Below the pieces are notes generated by a model, which was not told where the DNA came from, ran no database searches, and saw nothing but the letters and a program-made list of their open reading frames with translations. DNA of 64,000 nucleotides from Hymenobacter lapidarius (GTDB lineage Bacteria > Bacteroidota > Bacteroidia > Cytophagales > Hymenobacteraceae): positions 33,501 to 97,500 of the forward strand of contig NZ_MDZB01000044.1 in assembly GCF_001816145.1 (NCBI RefSeq), given 5' to 3'. Positions within the stretch are counted from its first letter, which is position 1. Every line of letters starts with the position of its first letter. This document shows, one piece after another, positions 1 to 7,755 of the stretch. Position numbers and translations under genes: made by a program.

Positions 1-665
1 TCGTGACCATCGACGACATCCTGAGCATTCGCGAGCAGGAAGACACCGAGGACATGCAGAAGCTGGGCGGCTCCGAAGCCCTGGACGAGCCCTACCTGGC
101 CACGCCCCTGCTGGGCATGCTCAAGAAGCGCGCCGGCTGGCTGGTTATCCTCCTGATTGGGGAAATGTTCACGGCCACGGCGCTCAAGTCCTTTGAGGAA
201 GAAATTGCCAAGGCCGTGGTGCTCACCATCTTTATCCCCCTCATTATCAGCGCCGGGGGCAACGCTGGCTCGCAGGCCACTTCGCTCATCATCCGGGCCA
301 TGAGCCTCGGCGAGCTGACCATTGGGGACTGGTGGCGCGTGATGCGGCGCGAGCTGGCGACGGGGGCCATGCTGGGCGCAATATTGGGCGCGGTAGGCTT
401 GCTGCGCATCCTGCTCTGGTCGCGCATCTTCCCCGGCGAGTACGGGACCTATTACTGGGGCATTGCCCTCACGGTGGGTTCATCGCTGGTCGGCATCGTG
501 CTGTGGGGCTCGTTGTGCGGCTCCATGCTGCCCCTGTTGCTCAAGCGGCTTGGCGCTGACCCTGCCACGTCCTCGGCCCCCTTCGTGGCCACGCTGGTCG
601 ACGTGACCGGGGTTGTGATTTACTTTGCGTTCGCCCTCTTATTCCTGAGCGGCACGCTGCTCTAG
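1..665 (+). CDS. mgtE: Magnesium transporter MgtE, C-terminal part (cut by window edge)
   Basis: This is the membrane half of an MgtE-type Mg2+ transporter or channel; the reading frame is open to the window edge, so the N-terminal regulatory and CBS domains lie outside. About five hydrophobic segments are visible. Two stretches conserved in the family are present: [20 protein letters not shown] in the first half, and a late [12 protein letters not shown] segment whose Asp lines the ion path in known MgtE structures. The protein ends in a hydrophobic helix. The frame enters at base 3. The lipoprotein gene follows on the same strand. Family assignment is firm; the true start is not in view. 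Confidence 0.93.
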   Translation, partial: VTIDDILSIREQEDTEDMQKLGGSEALDEPYLATPLLGMLKKRAGWLVILLIGEMFTATALKSFEEEIAKAVVLTIFIPLIISAGGNAGSQATSLIIRAMSLGELTIGDWWRVMRRELATGAMLGAILGAVGLLRILLWSRIFPGEYGTYYWGIALTVGSSLVGIVLWGSLCGSMLPLLLKRLGADPATSSAPFVATLVDVTGVVIYFAFALLFLSGTLL

Positions 666-714
666 TCCGCTTGTCATGGTTGCCACCGTAGGAAAGCTCA
701 TCGGTTGGATAGGA

Positions 715-1419
715 ATGAAGCGCCTCCTTGCGGGAGCAGCTGCCAGCGGCATGCTGGCGCTCAGCAGCTGCACGGTGGTGGGCAACGTAACGCAGCTCGA
801 CGACGACTACTACCGATTGATACGGCGCGAATCACCAGATTCACTGGTGGCAGCGCTGCAGGCGAAAAAGGATTTCTACGTGCAGCAGCGCGCCGACACG
901 TTGCTCCTGACGCCTCCTTCCGGCGCCGCCCTGCTCACCTACCGCTACCGCCTGCAGCCCAACCAACGAGTGGTGCTGCTGCGCCGCCGTCTGGACGTTG
1001 ACGTGTTTACCATTCCCTTCAAAATGCGTCCCTCGCAGGGCAGCGTGCCGGTGCAACTCAACACCAACTTCAACGCCGCCATTTACCTGGGACGCCGCCT
1101 GGATTTTTACGCGCTGCGAACCAAACGCAGCACGCCGTTTGGGGCCACGCCGCACGTGCGAGCCACGGGCATCGGCTACGGGGCCTTCGTGGGCGTGGGC
1201 TCCACCGTCGTCAACCCCGACGTGACGCGGCAGCGCGCCACCATTGCCGACTACGAAGGACTGGTGGTGCACGGCGGGCTGGCCGCCATCTACGATGCCC
1301 GTGCCTTCAACATTGGGGTGGCCGTGGGTGCCGACCAGCTGCTGGGGCCCGATGGCCCGCACTGGGTGTACCGCCGCAAGCCCTGGTTTGGGGTGCTGTT
1401 TGGCCTAGACCTGAACTAA
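715..1419 (+). CDS. Putative lipoprotein of unknown function
   Basis: The protein has about 234 residues. The start at 715 is chosen because it gives a compact lipoprotein signal (MKRLLAG, hydrophobic stretch, lipobox ALSSC); an ATG at 676 would add 13 residues ahead of it. The mature part has alternating hydrophobic and polar strands and a Gly-rich region (GIGYGAFVGVGST), which suggests a beta-rich envelope protein. It ends in an aromatic strand and Asn, as outer-membrane barrels often do. I do not recognise the family. It lies 49 bases after mgtE on the same strand and faces arfB, with only 9 bases between the two stops. Confidence 0.72.
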   Translation: MKRLLAGAAASGMLALSSCTVVGNVTQLDDDYYRLIRRESPDSLVAALQAKKDFYVQQRADTLLLTPPSGAALLTYRYRLQPNQRVVLLRRRLDVDVFTIPFKMRPSQGSVPVQLNTNFNAAIYLGRRLDFYALRTKRSTPFGATPHVRATGIGYGAFVGVGSTVVNPDVTRQRATIADYEGLVVHGGLAAIYDARAFNIGVAVGADQLLGPDGPHWVYRRKPWFGVLFGLDLN

Positions 1420-1428
1420 GCCCGGGCG

Positions 1429-1833
1429 CTACTCCACCCGGCGGCGGTTGGCTTTTTTCTCGCCGTCTTTCTTCTTACCCTCCAGCCGCTTGCGCACGGC
1501 GCCTTTGCTGGGCTTGGTGGCCTTGCGGGGCTTGGGACGGCGCAAGCTCTTGAGCAGCAGCTCGTGAAACCGAGCCAAGGCAATTTCCTTGTTGCGCAGC
1601 TGGCTGCGGTCGTCTTGGGCCGTGATGAGCAGCAGGCCCTCGGCGGTGAGCTGATTGGCAACCTTTTCCAGAATCAGCGCTTTCTGCGCCTCAGTCAAGA
1701 CCTGCGAATCCTGCAGGTGAAAGCGCAGCTCCACCCGCGACTCCACCTTGTTCACGTTTTGCCCGCCCGGGCCGCTGGAACGGCTGGTTTGGAAAGTGAT
1801 TTCGGGCAGGAAAGCGGTAGCGGGCGGCAGCAC
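1429..1833 (-). CDS. arfB: Alternative ribosome-rescue factor ArfB (class I release-factor-like hydrolase)
   Basis: ArfB (YaeJ/ICT1 family) hydrolyses peptidyl-tRNA on ribosomes stalled at the end of non-stop mRNA. The catalytic GGQ loop is at residues 23-25 in the context SSGPGGQNVNKVESR. The C-terminal third is a Lys/Arg-rich tail (KPRKATKPSKG, KKKDGEKK) that in this family enters the empty mRNA channel. The length of 134 residues is typical. The gene lies downstream of the KAS III-like gene on the same strand, separated by a heptamer hairpin. Confidence 0.93.
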   Translation of the reverse strand: MLPPATAFLPEITFQTSRSSGPGGQNVNKVESRVELRFHLQDSQVLTEAQKALILEKVANQLTAEGLLLITAQDDRSQLRNKEIALARFHELLLKSLRRPKPRKATKPSKGAVRKRLEGKKKDGEKKANRRRVE

Positions 1834-1840
1834 TTTTTTA

Positions 1841-1929
1841 ATTATGAATTAAGAATTATGAGTTATGAATTGGGCCATTTAGCTCGTGCATAAACACCAA
1901 CTTATAATTCATAACTTATAATTCGTAAT
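1841..1929. repeat. Heptamer-repeat hairpin between the KAS III gene and arfB
   Basis: The left arm, 1841-1868, is four 7-bp units (such as attatga and gttatga). The right arm, 1902-1929, read on the other strand, is four 7-bp units of the same type (attataa, gttatga). The AT-rich arms can pair imperfectly around a loop of about 33 bases. The right arm runs up to the stop codon of the KAS III-like gene. The element is far more AT-rich than the flanking genes. It may act as a terminator or processing hairpin, or may be a selfish repeat. Confidence 0.8.
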
Positions 1930-2876
1930 TATTTGTAGAGCAGCATGGCACCGTAGGAGTACCCGCCGCCGAATACGGTGATAATCACCTTATCGCCCCC
2001 TTTCAGCGTGTCCCAGACTTCCGATAGGCCGATGGCGGCGCCGGCGCAGCCGGTATTGCCCAGGCGGTCAATGTTGTTGACGGCCCGGCTGGGGTCAAGA
2101 CCCAGCTGCTTGACCACGTTTTTGGAAATGCGCAGGTTGGCTTGGTGCGGAATGAGGTACGTGAGGTCGGCCGTGGCAATGTGGTGCTTGTCGAGCAAGG
2201 TTTGGGTTACCTTGGCCATGTATGTGCACGCTTGCTGAAACACGTCGCGGCCGAAAGGCATCACAATGCCCTTTTCAACCGGTTTGAGGGTCACTGCTTC
2301 GTCGGCTTTGCCCACGGGCGCAGCCCCGCCGGTGATGACTTCGGTAATGTGCAGGTCGTCGGGGCTGATGCGCTCCTTGGAAATAAGCAGCGCTGCAGCG
2401 CCGTCGCCCCACAGGTGGCCGGCCATGGTGTCTTCCTCGTTGTTGTAGGCGGTGTTGTGCTCCGTTACCACCACAATGGCGCGGGTGGCTTTGCCCATGG
2501 CAAAGTATCCCTCCACGATTTCCACCGCATTGAGCAGCGAGGAGCACGCCGAGGAGATGCTGACCGTCGGAATTTCGTTGATGCCGAGGTAGCGCTGCAC
2601 GGCGTGGGCGGCCGTAAAGATGGTATCGTGCGGCGTATAGGTCCCCACCACGACCAGGTCGATAGAATCCTGGGCGAAGGAAGGCGCGGCAGCCAATACG
2701 GCCCGGGTAGCCTCAATGGCCATGGTGTTGGCGTTTTCGCCCGGAGCGGCTTTACGGCGCTCCTCAATGCCGGTTCGCTCAATTATCCACTCGCTGGCAA
2801 GGCCATTCAGGCGGGTGAAATGCGCATTGGTTACGACTGCCTCCGGGAGGTAGGCAGCCACATGATGAAGATACAC
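1929..2876 (-). CDS. 3-oxoacyl-ACP synthase III family protein (FabH-like)
   Basis: A thiolase-fold KAS III enzyme condenses an acyl-CoA with malonyl-ACP or a related acceptor. The catalytic triad is visible: Cys111 in SISSACSSLL, His244 in PHQANLRI and Asn274 in RLGNTGCAGA. The length of 315 residues is slightly short of typical FabH (317-335). No fatty-acid genes surround it, so it may be a paralogue serving another acyl pathway rather than the housekeeping fabH. A -7 box (TACCTTTG on the minus strand) lies at 2921-2928, about 45 bases upstream of the start. Confidence 0.9.
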   Translation of the reverse strand: MYLHHVAAYLPEAVVTNAHFTRLNGLASEWIIERTGIEERRKAAPGENANTMAIEATRAVLAAAPSFAQDSIDLVVVGTYTPHDTIFTAAHAVQRYLGINEIPTVSISSACSSLLNAVEIVEGYFAMGKATRAIVVVTEHNTAYNNEEDTMAGHLWGDGAAALLISKERISPDDLHITEVITGGAAPVGKADEAVTLKPVEKGIVMPFGRDVFQQACTYMAKVTQTLLDKHHIATADLTYLIPHQANLRISKNVVKQLGLDPSRAVNNIDRLGNTGCAGAAIGLSEVWDTLKGGDKVIITVFGGGYSYGAMLLYK

Positions 2877-2920
2877 AGGGTGGTGTTGGGTGGGATATTA
2901 TAGCGCGCTAAACAGTCTGG

Positions 2921-2928
2921 CAAAGGTA
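2921..2928 (-). promoter_or_regulatory. Bacteroidota -7 box upstream of the KAS III-like gene
   Basis: TACCTTTG on the minus strand fits the Bacteroidota TAnnTTTG element. No convincing -33 TTG was found at the usual distance. The 2877-3244 interval between the divergent genes holds no other recognisable gene. Confidence 0.5.
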
Positions 2929-3232
2929 CGGCGCCGGGCCCCCGGCAGCCTGAATAGCTGCTCATATGCCCGAATTTTACACTCTGAAGGGTGCTGTTGG
3001 TGGTGATTTCTGCATTGAAACAAGGTAGCGCACCACCGCTAACCATTAGCCCCGCAACCAGCAACGGGGCGATGCACGCGAATAGAAAGTTATAGGGATT
3101 GCCTGCTGTAAATGTCAGGTGGCTTACCCAATGGCTTGGGAGCAGGCAGTAGGATGCAGGCCTCGCACGGCGCCTTTGCTGACTGTTTATTTGCATAAAA
3201 GTGCTTTTGCTACACGCTGGCGTGAGTTGGCC

Positions 3233-3240
3233 TAATTTTG
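3233..3240 (+). promoter_or_regulatory. Bacteroidota -7 box immediately before the alpha/beta hydrolase start
   Basis: TAATTTTG ends only four bases before the ATG at 3245. A TTTTG at 3205-3209 is a possible -33 element, though its spacing (23 bases) is long. If transcription starts where it normally does relative to this box, the mRNA would be leaderless or nearly so. Confidence 0.6.
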
Positions 3241-3244
3241 CCAC

Positions 3245-4030
3245 ATGTCGTCCCTCCTTCATTACCTCGACCAAGGCCAGGGCCAGCCCTTGGTCATTCT
3301 CCACGGCCTGTTCGGCACGCTTGACAACTGGCAGACCCTGGCCCGACGCTGGGCTACCGAAGCTGGCCTGCGTGTCATCAGCGTGGATTTGCGCAATCAC
3401 GGCCGCTCCTTTCAAAGCCCGGAGCATTCCTACGACCTCATGGCCCAGGACGTGCTGGCGCTGTTCGACCACTTGCAGTTGGGGCCTTATACCTCGCTGC
3501 TGGGCCACAGCATGGGCGGCAAGGTGGCCATGCGCTTTGCCCTCGACTACCCCGACCGCCTGGCCAACTTGCTAGTGATGGACATTGCCCCGCGCTTTTC
3601 CGACATGCAGCACCAGGACGACATTCTGGCGGGCCTGCAGGCCGTACCCCTGACCACGCTTGAAAACCGCCAGCAAGCCGACGAGGCCATGACCGTGCAC
3701 ATTCCGCAGCTGGGCGTGCGGCAGTTTTTGCTCAAAAACCTCTACCGCCGCGACGACAACTCCTTTGCCTGGCGCATCAACCTGGAAACCCTGGCTACCT
3801 CCATGGCGGCCGTGGGCGAGGAAACCACGGCCGCGCAGCCTTTTCTGAAGCCCGCGCTGTTTGTGCGGGGCGGCAAATCGAACTACATCACCGCCGAAGA
3901 CAAGCTCCACAGCATTCCGGCCCTCTTTCCCAACTCGCAGGTAGAAACCGTGGTCGACGCCGGCCACTGGCTGCACGCCGAAAAACCCGAGGAGGTATTC
4001 CAATTGGTGAAGGCCTTTGTGCAGCAGTAG
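3245..4030 (+). CDS. Alpha/beta fold hydrolase (YbfF-like esterase)
   Basis: This is a 261-residue cytosolic serine hydrolase. It shows the oxyanion HGLFGTLDNW segment at 20-29, the nucleophile elbow GHSMGG with Ser89, and a late histidine in DAGHWLHAEKPEEV near residue 240. The context VDLRNHGRS after strand 4 is characteristic of the YbfF group of short-acyl esterases. The substrate cannot be told from sequence. The gene is separated by 73 bases from the methylase gene on the same strand. The ATG lies directly after a -7 promoter box. Confidence 0.9.
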   Translation: MSSLLHYLDQGQGQPLVILHGLFGTLDNWQTLARRWATEAGLRVISVDLRNHGRSFQSPEHSYDLMAQDVLALFDHLQLGPYTSLLGHSMGGKVAMRFALDYPDRLANLLVMDIAPRFSDMQHQDDILAGLQAVPLTTLENRQQADEAMTVHIPQLGVRQFLLKNLYRRDDNSFAWRINLETLATSMAAVGEETTAAQPFLKPALFVRGGKSNYITAEDKLHSIPALFPNSQVETVVDAGHWLHAEKPEEVFQLVKAFVQQ

Positions 4031-4103
4031 AAGCAAGTAGGCGCAACCTGGAGCCGGGTCCCAAGCCGCGGGGCCGTTCCTTTGCGCGCTCAACCCGCTG
4101 CTT

Positions 4104-4814
4104 ATGCCCGCTACGCTATACCTCCTGCCCACGCCCCTCGCCGAGGACACTGCCCCGCAAGTGCTGCCGCCGCAGGTGCTGGCCGCCGTGGCAGCCCTCC
4201 CCTACTTCCTGGCAGAAAACGCCCGCACGGCCCGCCGCTTCGTGAAAAGCGTAGCCCCCGCCCGCGTGATTGAGGACATCCGCTTCACCGTCATCGACAA
4301 AGACAGCACCGACGCCGAGGTGCGCGCCGCCCTGGTGCCGCTGGTGAAAGAAGGCATCGACGGCGGCATCCTCAGCGAAGCCGGCTGCCCCGGCATTGCC
4401 GACCCCGGCGCGGCGCTGGTGCGCGAGGCCCACCGCCTGGGCCTGCGCGTGGTGCCACTGGTGGGCCCGTCATCGTTGCTTTTGGCCTTGATGGCGTCGG
4501 GATTGAACGGGCAGCAGTTTGCGTTTCACGGCTACCTCCCCATTGAGAAAGCGCCGCGCATCGCGGCCATCAAAACGCTGGAACGGGAAGGGCAGCAGCG
4601 GCAGCAGTCGCAGCTGTTTATTGAGACGCCCTACCGCAACGGGGCCTTGTTCGCCGATTTGGTGGCGCACCTGCAGCCCGGCACCCGCCTGTGCGTGGCG
4701 GCGGATGTAACCGGAGCAGGCGAATTCATCAAAACCCTTACGGTGAGTGACTGGCGCCGCCTGCCGACGCCTGAGCTGCACAAGATTCCTACGGTATTCG
4801 TGATTGGCACGTGA
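4104..4814 (+). CDS. SAM-dependent methyltransferase, RsmI-like tetrapyrrole-methylase fold
   Basis: The 236-residue protein belongs to the RsmI family (16S rRNA 2'-O-methylation of C1402 in E. coli). The start YLLPTPLAEDT replaces the usual YIVATPIGN. The AGCPGIADPGAALV motif near residue 97 and the PLVGPSSLLLALMASG loop match the SAM-binding regions of the family. IETPYRNGAL is the second conserved signature. It lacks the C-terminal extension of E. coli RsmI, as is usual for the short Bacteroidota form. Whether it methylates the same rRNA position is not known from sequence. Confidence 0.85.
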   Translation: MPATLYLLPTPLAEDTAPQVLPPQVLAAVAALPYFLAENARTARRFVKSVAPARVIEDIRFTVIDKDSTDAEVRAALVPLVKEGIDGGILSEAGCPGIADPGAALVREAHRLGLRVVPLVGPSSLLLALMASGLNGQQFAFHGYLPIEKAPRIAAIKTLEREGQQRQQSQLFIETPYRNGALFADLVAHLQPGTRLCVAADVTGAGEFIKTLTVSDWRRLPTPELHKIPTVFVIGT

Positions 4815-4824
4815 GCACAAGCTC

Positions 4825-4844
4825 CCCTCCTTAAAAAAGGAGGG
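4825..4844. terminator. Hairpin between convergent methylase and amt genes
   Basis: CCCTCCTT and AAGGAGGG form an 8-bp stem around AAAA, located between the converging genes. It could terminate both transcripts, although no long T tract follows. Confidence 0.6.
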
Positions 4845-4859
4845 AAACTTGATGTGCAG

Positions 4860-6200
4860 CTACGCTACGGCCATCACCGTTTCGCCGTGCTGGCTGACGT
4901 CGAGGCCAGCGGCTTCGTGGCAGGCATTTACCCGAATGGGAATCAGCAGGTTGGTGAATTTGTAGAGCGCGAACGAGCCGCCGAAGGTGAACAAGGAGAT
5001 GAACGCCAGCGCGCCGAGGTGATGCCAAAGCAGCGTAGGCGACCCAGTGATGAGCCCGCCTTCTTTGGCAAATATGGCTGTCATTATCATGCCCACGATG
5101 CCGCCCACGCCGTGGCAGGGGAACACATCGAGGGTATCGTCCAGCGTGGTGCGGGTTTTTAGGGCCACGGCCCAGGCGCTGATGGCCGACGCGCTGGCTC
5201 CAATGAACAACGCCGGGCCGTAGCTCACGTAGCCCGCCGCGGGCGTAATGGCCACCAGGCCCACCACCGCGCCTATTGCAGCGCCCACCGCCGAAGGACG
5301 CTGCCCGCGCACGGCCTCAATCAGCATCCACGTCAGCATGGCCGCGGCCGAGGCCATGTGGGTAGTAAAAAAGGCCTGCACCGCCACCGTATTGGCTGCC
5401 AGCGCCGAACCGGAGTTGAAGCCGAACCACCCGAACCACAGCAGGCCTGTCCCCAGCAGAACGAAGGGAATGTTCACGGGAATGTGCTGATGGCCGGCTT
5501 TGTGCGCCTCGCGCCGGCCCAGGGCCAGCGCGCCGGCCAGCGCCGCAAACCCCGCCGCGATGTGCACCACCGTGCCGCCCGCAAAGTCCAGCACACCCCA
5601 CCGGAACAGGAAGCCGTCAGGGTGCCAAGTCCAGTGGGCCAGGGGGCAGTAGATAAACAGGCTGAACAAGCACATGAACAGCAGGTAGCCCCAGAAACGA
5701 ATGCGCTCCGCGAAAGCCCCGCTAATCAGGGCGGGCGTGATAATGGCAAATTTTAACTGAAAGGCGGCGTAGAGCACCAGGGGCAGGTTGGGAGCCAAGC
5801 GTGGGTGCGGGGCCGTACCCACGTGGTTGAAAAGCAGAAACGTGAGCGGATTGCCAATGATGCCGCCGATACTGTTGCCAAAAGCAAGCGAAAACCCCAC
5901 CACATACCACAGCACCGAAATCACACCGAGGGCAATAAAGCTTTGCAGCATGGTTGAAATCACGCTGCGCTTGCTCACCATCCCGCCGTAGAAAAACGCC
6001 AGGCCCGGCACCATAAACAGCACCAGCCCGGAAGCCGTGAGCATCCACGCCAGGTCGGCGGCAACGAAAGCATCGGGCCGGGCGTCGGGGTGGTCCTGTG
6101 GTATCACGGCTGCTACAAGAGCCAGCAGTAATAGAAGGGCGAGGCAGACAGCAGCCAGATTCTGTTTGCGAGTCATCGCAAGTATGTTTTTAGTAGTCAT
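4860..6200 (-). CDS. amt: Ammonium transporter Amt
   Basis: This is a roughly 446-residue Amt/AmtB channel for ammonium uptake in the inner membrane. A signal-like hydrophobic N-terminus is followed by the family opening ADLAWMLTASGLVLFMVPGL and GLAFFYGGMV. The CPLAHW and GGTVVHIAAG segments belong to the conserved pore region, and a late DVFPCHGVGGIVG carries the family D-x-x-x-x-H-G signature. The length is normal. An internal ATG at 6176 gives a more usual signal peptide and is an alternative start. No glnK (PII) gene is adjacent within the window. A 16-bp perfect palindrome lies just upstream. Confidence 0.95.
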   Translation of the reverse strand: MTTKNILAMTRKQNLAAVCLALLLLLALVAAVIPQDHPDARPDAFVAADLAWMLTASGLVLFMVPGLAFFYGGMVSKRSVISTMLQSFIALGVISVLWYVVGFSLAFGNSIGGIIGNPLTFLLFNHVGTAPHPRLAPNLPLVLYAAFQLKFAIITPALISGAFAERIRFWGYLLFMCLFSLFIYCPLAHWTWHPDGFLFRWGVLDFAGGTVVHIAAGFAALAGALALGRREAHKAGHQHIPVNIPFVLLGTGLLWFGWFGFNSGSALAANTVAVQAFFTTHMASAAAMLTWMLIEAVRGQRPSAVGAAIGAVVGLVAITPAAGYVSYGPALFIGASASAISAWAVALKTRTTLDDTLDVFPCHGVGGIVGMIMTAIFAKEGGLITGSPTLLWHHLGALAFISLFTFGGSFALYKFTNLLIPIRVNACHEAAGLDVSQHGETVMAVA

Positions 6201-6218
6201 GCTACTACTAAATTACAT

Positions 6219-6234
6219 TTATTTTCGAAAATAA
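6219..6234. promoter_or_regulatory. Perfect 16-bp palindrome upstream of amt
   Basis: TTATTTTCGAAAATAA is exactly self-complementary and lies 19 bases upstream of the amt ATG. It sits in an AT-rich gap of about 140 bases between amt and the histidine kinase gene. It could be an operator, but no regulator is assigned. Confidence 0.4.
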
Positions 6235-6341
6235 CCTTTTAAAATAAGGGGTGTCAGCTGTTTCTCTTAAAATAAAACCTAAATGGGCCTTAAATTCAAT
6301 GGTAGTTACCTAAAATTTGACAAATTAAATCAGAGCCACTC

Positions 6342-7643
6342 TTAGTTGAAGCGAATGGCGAAGACGGTGCGGCCGTTTTCCTCGGAATGCAGCTGAAAAG
6401 CGAACCCGTGGGCCATGAGAATGTCCCGGACCAACGTTAGGCCGATGCCCTGGCCGTCGCGCTTGGTGCTGAAAAAGGGGGTGAAGAGTCGTTGGCTCAC
6501 CTCCGGTGAGAGGCAGGGGCCGTCGTTTTCGATGAACACGGCGGGCGGCTGGGCGGTGGTGCGGACCCACACATTGCCGTCGTGCCCGATGGCTTCGAGG
6601 GCGTTTTTGGTGATATTGAGCACTGCTTGCTCCAGCTGCTGGGCATCGAAGCGGAGCACGAGCGGGCTAGCGGGAAGCTCCAGGTGCCACTTGATGCGGC
6701 GCTCCTCGCTCTGGGGCTGGAGCAGCCGGCCGATGCCGCGCAGCAGAGCGTGCAGGTCGGTGGGCTGGGGCGTGGGCGGGGGCAGCCGCACCAGGTGCGC
6801 GAAGTTGGCAATGAAGTTGGCCAGCTGCGTGTTGCGCGCAATGCTCACGTCCAGGGCCTGCGTGAAGTCGGGCTGGTCGTGGGCGTGGAGCTGGGGGGCG
6901 TAGTGGTGGAAGCTATGCAGAATGGAGTTGATGGCCCCGATGGAGTTGTTGATTTCGTGGGAAATCATGCGAATCAGCTTGCCATAGGCCTCTTTTTCCT
7001 GCTGAATCAGTTCCTGCGTCAGCTCCTCCAGCATGATAAAGCGGCGCGTGAAGCCCCGGTCTAGGAAGTGCGCGGCGTGGGCCCGGAAGGTTTGCAGGCC
7101 GGACAGGCGCAGGGCCTGGGGCTGGTTGTCGGCGAGGCCGGCCAGCGCGGGGCCCCAGGCGCCGGGCAGCGCCGCCGGCAGCTGGCCCAGCAAAGCCGCG
7201 CCCGGCTGGTTGAGGAACTGCTCCGCCGCGGCGTTCACGCCCTCAATGCGCCCATCAAAATCCAGAATGAGAATGCCCGCCGGCGAGGCCTGAATAAGGC
7301 GTTCGAGCAGAAAACTCTTCTCGTGCTGGCTCACCCGCTCCTGCCGCAGGGCGTCAATCATTTGGTTATAAACGTGAATGAGCTGGTCCATCTCGCGCTG
7401 GCCCACGGGCACGAATTTCATCGAAAAATCCTTGGCCTCGATGGCCGCCGTGCCCGCCGCAATCAACTCAAAAGGCCGCACGAAGCCCCGATAGAGCTGT
7501 ATAGTGAGGAAAATACTCACCAGGAGCAGCGCTTCAGCCGCCACAAACAGCACAGGGTTGGTCGTGCGCAACTGCGCCGCCAGCGCAATAAGCACGGCAT
7601 GGATGATGACTACAAAAAGCAGAAATTGGGTACGAAGCGTCAT
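6342..7643 (-). CDS. Sensor histidine kinase (PAS-containing, NtrY-like) of the export operon
   Basis: The kinase has about 433 residues. The start at 7643 (MTLRTQF) is chosen because the frame upstream runs through a palindromic repeat. Order: two transmembrane helices in the first 70 residues, a HAMP-like linker (FVRPFELIAAG), a PAS-like domain around 120-200 (GILILDFDGRIEGVNAAAE), the H box ISHEINNSIG, an N box (ITKNALEAI) and a G2 box (GQGIGLTLVRDI). The HEINNS form is common in Bacteroidota kinases paired with NtrC-type regulators. It is the last gene of the operon and presumably phosphorylates the regulator encoded upstream. Confidence 0.92.
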   Translation of the reverse strand: MTLRTQFLLFVVIIHAVLIALAAQLRTTNPVLFVAAEALLLVSIFLTIQLYRGFVRPFELIAAGTAAIEAKDFSMKFVPVGQREMDQLIHVYNQMIDALRQERVSQHEKSFLLERLIQASPAGILILDFDGRIEGVNAAAEQFLNQPGAALLGQLPAALPGAWGPALAGLADNQPQALRLSGLQTFRAHAAHFLDRGFTRRFIMLEELTQELIQQEKEAYGKLIRMISHEINNSIGAINSILHSFHHYAPQLHAHDQPDFTQALDVSIARNTQLANFIANFAHLVRLPPPTPQPTDLHALLRGIGRLLQPQSEERRIKWHLELPASPLVLRFDAQQLEQAVLNITKNALEAIGHDGNVWVRTTAQPPAVFIENDGPCLSPEVSQRLFTPFFSTKRDGQGIGLTLVRDILMAHGFAFQLHSEENGRTVFAIRFN

Positions 7644-7646
7644 GCT

Positions 7647-7755
7647 GTAGGAACGCGCCTTGGCGCGTTCAATCGTTGAATCTGGCGCGCTGTGTTCAGT
7701 TGCGGAACCCAATATGGCACGTTCAACGATTGAACGCACCGAGGCGCGTTCCTAC
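7647..7755. repeat. Long nested palindrome between regulator and kinase genes
   Basis: Two 34-base arms, 7647-7680 and 7722-7755, are inverted copies with two mismatches around a 41-base spacer. Each arm is itself made of palindromes: GAACGCGCC-TT-GGCGCGTTC, and TTCAA-TCG-TTGAA. The element begins three bases upstream of the kinase ATG, and its outer edge covers the stop codon of the regulator gene, so it fills the gap completely. Confidence 0.9.

Noticed and set aside
7715..7730. TGGCACGTTCAACG as a second sigma-54 site
   Set aside because: It lacks the -12 GC at the required distance and lies inside the nested palindrome.
7644..7739. N-terminal extension of the histidine kinase frame by 32 codons
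   Set aside because: The extension is the translation of the palindrome at 7647-7755; the ATG at 7643 gives a normal start with a TM helix directly after it.
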